From: Paenochrobactrum glaciei
GTDB lineage: Bacteria; Pseudomonadota; Alphaproteobacteria; Rhizobiales; Rhizobiaceae
Reading direction: 5' to 3'
Assembly: GCF_039522165.1 (NCBI RefSeq)
Contig: NZ_BAAADE010000003.1
Coordinates: forward strand, 186,001 to 250,000
DNA: 64,000 nucleotides
Part shown: positions 59,631 through 64,000 of the stretch, piece by piece
Position numbering within the stretch: the stretch's first letter is position 1
Layout: every line of letters starts with the position of its first letter
Position numbers and translations under genes: made by a program
Notes under the pieces: model-generated
The model's input: the letters and a program-made list of their open reading frames with translations, nothing else
Database searches by the model: none
Told to the model about the DNA's origin: nothing

Positions 59631-62600
59631 ATGTTTAATAATATTTCCGCATGGGCGATCGCCAAGCCGATCCCGACCATTGTGTTGTTTTTGGCAATGA
59701 CGTTTGCAGGTTGGTTTGCCTTTGAACGTTTGCCGATTAACTCTGATCCGAACGTGTCTTTTCCGATTGTTACGGTTACTGTGACACAAACGAGCGCTGC
59801 ACCATCAGAGATGGAAACGCAGGTGACGCGCCGTGTGGAGGGGGCCGTTTCAGGGATTGCCGGTGTCCGTCATATCCGTTCATCTATTGCTGATGGTGTT
59901 TCAACCACGACTGTTGAATTTAAGATCGGCACTGATCCTGACCGTGTTACCAATGATGTGCGCGATGCGATCACGCAAATTCGCTCTGATCTGCCGCAGA
60001 CAATTCAGGAGCCTTTGGTGGCGCGTGAGGATGTCGACGGCAGTGCGATCCTTTATTACATGGTGTCTGCACCACATTTATCGGCTGTTGATTTATCGTG
60101 GTTTGTTGAAGATACAATCACGCGTGAACTGCTCACTGTGCCAGGTGTGCAAAAAGTGCGCCGCCTTGGCGGGGTCAACCGCGAGATCCGCGTTTCTTTG
60201 AAATCCGAACGTCTGCTGGCTTTAGGCGTTACAGCAGATCAGATCAACACGACATTGCGTGAGTTGAACGTGAATGTGCCGGGCGGGCGCGGCCATATTG
60301 GCGGGCAAGAGCAATCGGTGCGCACGCTTGCCAGCGCGCGTACATTTGAGGAATTGCAGCGTCTGACAATTCCTTTGCCGGGTGGACGCTGGATACCATT
60401 GCGCGAGATTGCCACGCTGGATGATACGGCGTCTGAAATGCGCGGTTTCGCGCGTCTTGATGGCGTGCCGGTGGTTGGTTTTTCAGTCTCGCGTGCGAAA
60501 GGCTATAGTGACACGGTCGTAGCTGCCGGCGTCACGAAGAAATTGGCCGAAATTCAGACCTCCCACGCAGAACTCAGCATCAAAGAACTGATTTCGACGG
60601 TCGAATATACATTGCAGAGCTATAATAATGCGATGTCAGCGCTGGTTGAAGGAGCGCTTCTGACTATTGTGGTGGTGTTTTTCTTTCTGTGGAATTGGCG
60701 GGCAACTTTGATTGCGGCGGTTGCTATGCCACTGTCGATTTTGCCGACCTTTGCCGTGATGGATTTGCTTGGCTTTACGCTGAACAGTATCAGTTTGCTG
60801 GCGCTAACCTTGGTGATCGGTATTCTTGTCGATGATGCGATTGTCGAGATTGAGAATATTGAGCGCCATGTGCATATGGGCAAACGTCCTTATCAGGCAG
60901 CACTGGAAGCATCGGATGCCATTGGTCTTGCAGTTGTCGCCACCACGCTGACCATTGTTGCGATTTTTGCGCCTGTGAGTTTTATCGGTGGCGCGGTTGG
61001 TCAGTATTTTAAACAGTTTGGCTTAACGGTTGCCATTGCAGTTTTAATCTCAATGGCGGTGGCGCGCTTGCTTACGCCACTCATGGCAGCCTATTGGCTG
61101 TTGCCTGCTAAAACGCATCAGAAAGAAGCCAAAAAATCACGTCTTAGAGCCTGGTATCAGCGTGTGTTAGGCTGGACATTGGATCACCGCAAAACAACTT
61201 TGGCGCTGGTTGCAATGATCTTTACCGGCTCGGTTTATCTGATGAGTTTGCTGCCTACCGGCTTTATGCCTGAAGGTGATAATAATTTATCACAGGCCAA
61301 TGTGACGCTTGCACCGGGCACACGGCTTGAAGAAGCCGCACGGGTTTCAGATCACATTGTGACGCAATTGGTCAAATGGCCGGAAGTGATTGATGTGCTG
61401 GCGACAAGCGGCGAAGGCGTGAATGATTTTGATCTCTTGATTAAAATGAAACCGCGAGCCGAGCGTGATTTAAGCCGTAAAGCTTTTGAAGAAGCCGTAC
61501 GTCCTATTTTCGCTGGCACTGCGGATATTCGTTTCACCTTCCTCAATGATAATGGCGGCAAGGAAGTATCGATTACTTTGGCCGGTAATAATGGTGAGGA
61601 ATTATCGCAGGCAGCGCGCGCCTTGGAAAAACAAATGCGGACACTGCCGCAACTTGCCAATGTGGTTTCTGATGAGCCGTTGCCTGCGCCCGAAGTGCAC
61701 GTGAAACCGCGTCTTGATGAGGCTGCGCGGTTGGGTGTTTCACCACTTGCCATTGGCACCGTGACACGTATTGCAACGCTTGGTGAAATTGATGCCAATT
61801 CGGCGCAGTTCAATTTAGGCGACCGGCAGATACCGATCCGTGTTTTGTTTGATGAAGATACGCGCAGCCAGCTTGATAGTCTGCGCCAATTACGGGTCAG
61901 CACTGCATCAGGACAAATGGTGCCTTTGGCCTCGGTTGCGGATATTGAATTTGGCACGGCAGAAAGCAGACTTGAACGGCTTGACCGTAAGCGGTTGATA
62001 CAAGTTGAGGCCAATTTGAGTAGCGGTGCCACATTGGGTGAGGCTTTGGCAGCAATTGCAGAATTGCCTGCCTATAAGGATTTGCCAGCCAGTGTCAGCC
62101 AGATTGAATATGGCGATGCCGAAGCAATGAATGAGATGTTTGAAAACTTCGCATTGGCGCTTTTGACCGGTATTTTGGTGGTACTGGCAGTTCTTGTACT
62201 GTTGTTTAAAGATTTCTTGCAGCCGGTTACTATTTTGATTGCCTTGCCGCTTTCCATCGGTGGTGCGGCCTTGGCTTTGCTGATTTATGGTGCAGCACTT
62301 GATCTGTCTTCAGTCATCGGCCTGCTGATGCTGATGGGGATTGTGTGTAAAAACTCAATTCTAATGGTGGATTATGCCATTGAATGCCGTGGGCAAGGTC
62401 TGGAGCGTCGCGCAGCCTTGATCAAGGCAGGTATCACTCGTGCGCGTCCCATTATCATGACGACCATCGCAATGGTTGCAGGGATGGTGCCAGCAGCCAT
62501 CGGTGTTGGCGGAGATGCCGCTTTCCGCGCACCGATGGCCATTGCTGTGATTGGCGGCTTGATTACGTCGACAGCATTGAGCCTCATTTTTGTGCCTGTG

Positions 62601-62711
62601 ATGTATACGGTGATGGATGATCTCAATGGCTTTTTGGGTAAACATCTGAAGAAGCTAACGTCTGTGACGCAAGAAGATCGGGCATTAGCTGCAAAGCACT
62701 TTAAAAAATAA
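59631..62711 (+). CDS. RND family multidrug efflux permease (HAE1-like)
   Basis: 1026 residues with 12 membrane segments and two large periplasmic loops. Signature stretches are LPINSDPNVSFPIVTVTVTQ, the proton-relay aspartates in VIGILVDDAIVEIENIERH (TM4), GGAVGQYFKQFGLTVAIAVL and MLMGIVCKNSILMVDYAIEC in the second half. It exports hydrophobic toxic compounds driven by the proton gradient. No outer-membrane channel is encoded alongside. Substrate range unknown. Confidence 0.94.
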   Translation: MFNNISAWAIAKPIPTIVLFLAMTFAGWFAFERLPINSDPNVSFPIVTVTVTQTSAAPSEMETQVTRRVEGAVSGIAGVRHIRSSIADGVSTTTVEFKIGTDPDRVTNDVRDAITQIRSDLPQTIQEPLVAREDVDGSAILYYMVSAPHLSAVDLSWFVEDTITRELLTVPGVQKVRRLGGVNREIRVSLKSERLLALGVTADQINTTLRELNVNVPGGRGHIGGQEQSVRTLASARTFEELQRLTIPLPGGRWIPLREIATLDDTASEMRGFARLDGVPVVGFSVSRAKGYSDTVVAAGVTKKLAEIQTSHAELSIKELISTVEYTLQSYNNAMSALVEGALLTIVVVFFFLWNWRATLIAAVAMPLSILPTFAVMDLLGFTLNSISLLALTLVIGILVDDAIVEIENIERHVHMGKRPYQAALEASDAIGLAVVATTLTIVAIFAPVSFIGGAVGQYFKQFGLTVAIAVLISMAVARLLTPLMAAYWLLPAKTHQKEAKKSRLRAWYQRVLGWTLDHRKTTLALVAMIFTGSVYLMSLLPTGFMPEGDNNLSQANVTLAPGTRLEEAARVSDHIVTQLVKWPEVIDVLATSGEGVNDFDLLIKMKPRAERDLSRKAFEEAVRPIFAGTADIRFTFLNDNGGKEVSITLAGNNGEELSQAARALEKQMRTLPQLANVVSDEPLPAPEVHVKPRLDEAARLGVSPLAIGTVTRIATLGEIDANSAQFNLGDRQIPIRVLFDEDTRSQLDSLRQLRVSTASGQMVPLASVADIEFGTAESRLERLDRKRLIQVEANLSSGATLGEALAAIAELPAYKDLPASVSQIEYGDAEAMNEMFENFALALLTGILVVLAVLVLLFKDFLQPVTILIALPLSIGGAALALLIYGAALDLSSVIGLLMLMGIVCKNSILMVDYAIECRGQGLERRAALIKAGITRARPIIMTTIAMVAGMVPAAIGVGGDAAFRAPMAIAVIGGLITSTALSLIFVPVMYTVMDDLNGFLGKHLKKLTSVTQEDRALAAKHFKK

Positions 62712-62736
62712 AGCCTTATGTGGTTGTTGGTTCTTT

Positions 62737-63645
62737 TTAAACCGGATTCGAACAAATTCGGCGCACGAGGGCTCTGAGCCAGCGATGGGCCGGATCGGCA
62801 TCAAAACGCGGATGCCATGCTTGTGAAATGGCAAGGGCATCTGCTTGGACGGGTAACGGGAAGGTAAAAAGATCACGCCGTGCTGCATGGGTGAGGCGGT
62901 CAGGCATGGCGGCGATATAATCACTGCGCCGCACGATCTCGAGGCTTTCGGAGAAACTGGCAACAGCAAGGCTGACGGTGCGATCCTTGCCTTGTGCGGC
63001 CAGCGCTTTATCAATCGGCCCGTCAAACCGCCCGCGCCGTGAAACGGAAACATGCGGGTAAAGAATAAAATTTTTCAATGATGCACCTTGTGTTGCAATC
63101 GGATGATCACGGCGCACAACACCGATAAAACGGTCATGAAACAAGGCTTGCAAGCGTACTTCCGGCCCCATGGCGCCGATTACGCCAATATCAAGATCCA
63201 CCTTGCCTTCGCGTAAAGCCTCAACATCTTCATTGCCTTGCGGGGCAAAATAAAGCCGCACTTTGGCAGCTTCCTGAAAAACTGCTTGTGCGATAGCCGC
63301 ACCATAAGCGCCCACAAAACCATCATTGGAGCGCACCGTAAATGTGCGTTCCAGCTGGCGCGGGTCAATCTCGCCTTCGCCGCGTACAAGTGTTTCTGCA
63401 GCCAAGACAAATTGGCGTAAAGGCTCGCGCAATTCTTCTGCCCTTGGTGTCGGCACAAGGCCGCGACCGGCACGCACCAGAATGGGGTCGTCAAATAATT
63501 CACGAATACGGGTCAGCTGACGGCTCATGGCCGGTGCGCTGAGGTTCATGCGCTGCGCAGCACCGGCAACGCTGCCTTCCGACAAGAGCGCATCCAGCGT
63601 GATGAGCAAATTCATATCAATTTGTGAAAGGCGTTTGTCTGACAT
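62737..63645 (-). CDS. LysR family transcriptional regulator
   Basis: 302 residues. HTH DALLSEGSVAGAAQRMNLSA followed by PAMSRQLTRIRELFDDPILV, of the NodD/PnpR-like group, then an effector domain (RQLERTFTVRSNDGFVGAYG). Divergent from the DHA2 transporter gene at the window edge, with a clear T-N11-A palindrome in the intergenic region, so it probably controls that transporter. Confidence 0.93.
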   Translation of the reverse strand: MSDKRLSQIDMNLLITLDALLSEGSVAGAAQRMNLSAPAMSRQLTRIRELFDDPILVRAGRGLVPTPRAEELREPLRQFVLAAETLVRGEGEIDPRQLERTFTVRSNDGFVGAYGAAIAQAVFQEAAKVRLYFAPQGNEDVEALREGKVDLDIGVIGAMGPEVRLQALFHDRFIGVVRRDHPIATQGASLKNFILYPHVSVSRRGRFDGPIDKALAAQGKDRTVSLAVASFSESLEIVRRSDYIAAMPDRLTHAARRDLFTFPLPVQADALAISQAWHPRFDADPAHRWLRALVRRICSNPV

Positions 63646-63660
63646 GAAAGAGAGAACCCC

Positions 63661-63679
63661 AATTGCATTTGGTGCAATT
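63661..63679. promoter_or_regulatory. LysR box AATTGCA-N5-TGCAATT
   Basis: Perfect 7-bp arms (63661-63667 and 63673-63679) with T-N11-A spacing, 15 bases upstream of the LysR start and 94 before the transporter. An extra ATTGCAC half site lies at 63693. Confidence 0.7.
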
Positions 63680-63772
63680 ATATAATTCCATCATTGCACT
63701 GTAAACAATTCAAATGTGGCGTTATCTCTTTTTCATGAAAAGCCTTCTCCCAAGGTTTTGTAACGGAAAAAT

Positions 63773-64000
63773 ATGATGACAGAAATTTCTCAAACTGAAA
63801 TTTTGCCACGGCCCGTTCGTTCCGGCATGGTTTTGACCGGGCTTTCACTGGCAATTCTATTATCGCAATTAGGCACCAACATTATCAATGTCGCGCTGCC
63901 GCAACTGGTAACCGAGTTCGGCACAAGTTTTGGGGCTATTCAATGGGTGGTGGTCAGCTATCTGCTGGTGGTCACCGCGTTGATCGTCGGGGTTGGTCGC
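63773..64000 (+). CDS. MFS transporter, DHA2 family, 3' truncated by window edge
   Basis: The frame opens at ATG 63773 (a second ATG follows at 63776), after AACGGAAAAAT, and remains open to the window end (76 codons). Visible are a short cytoplasmic N-terminus, TM1 GMVLTGLSLAILLSQLGTNI with the INVALPQL motif and TM2 IQWVVVSYLLVVTALIVGVG, the typical start of EmrB/QacA-type drug exporters. It is divergent from a LysR gene. Confidence 0.88.
   Translation, partial: MMTEISQTEILPRPVRSGMVLTGLSLAILLSQLGTNIINVALPQLVTEFGTSFGAIQWVVVSYLLVVTALIVGVGR

Noticed and set aside
1..64000. CRISPR arrays, insertion sequences, prophage or tRNA-associated integration
   Set aside because: No repeat-spacer pattern, transposase, integrase or tRNA cloverleaf was recognised in either strand.

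Overview
The window is a gene-dense, roughly half-G+C stretch of an alphaproteobacterial chromosome. Gene content points to Brucellaceae or a close Rhizobiales relative: an ScfR/PccR-type propionate regulator beside pccB-pccA-mcm, a full phn C-P lyase locus, XdhC/CoxG maturation genes and many LysR regulators. The base composition looks low for Brucella/Ochrobactrum and would suit genera such as Pseudochrobactrum; this is inference. I see no rRNA, tRNA, insertion sequence, phage or CRISPR array.

Layout. 1-5090: the tail of an operon with an M20 deacylase, a CoxG-like membrane protein, XdhC and a molybdenum-cofactor cytidylyltransferase fusion, probably the maturation end of a molybdenum hydroxylase operon lying upstream of the window, then a TauE/SafE exporter. 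5095-12371: propionate assimilation (pccB, pccA, mcm leftward) divergent from its ScfR regulator, with TTGCAA-type sites between them. 12395-25016: a GT29-like gene and the phosphonate locus (hexapeptide acetyltransferase, phnN, phnF, phnGHIJKLM, phnCDEE). Its PhnJ keeps only one of the four cysteines that define radical C-P lyase chemistry. A 14-base sequence is repeated exactly in front of phnF and phnC.

25516-44092: an accessory catabolic region. A ten-gene operon encodes a CMD-fold protein, an AhpD-like protein, a LysR regulator, an FAD oxidoreductase, a complete peptide-type ABC importer and a BAAT-type thioesterase. It is followed by a penicillin-acylase-family hydrolase with no visible signal peptide, a LysR/pirin/isochorismatase/DMT group and a luciferase-like monooxygenase with its FMN reductase. 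Together these look like uptake and dismantling of an unidentified acylated, amide-bearing or heteroatom-containing compound.

44267-49024: an SbcD/SbcC-like (YhaO/YhaN) pair. 49056-53270: a putative redox or sulfur-stress regulon, in which an ArsR-rhodanese fusion, a DUF2938 membrane protein, a class II glutamine-amidotransferase-like protein lacking its nucleophilic cysteine, a thioredoxin and a DHA2 transporter are linked by two copies of one palindrome. 53362-58221: a second ArsR-type regulator with an ABM monooxygenase and a small ACT-like protein, an aldehyde dehydrogenase with a divergent LysR, and a lone 3-hydroxyanthranilate dioxygenase. 58465-64000: an RND adaptor and pump, then a LysR gene divergent from a DHA2 transporter cut by the window edge.

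Two items stand out: the cysteine-poor PhnJ inside an otherwise intact phn operon, and the ArsR-rhodanese regulon with its shared operator and altered amidotransferase.
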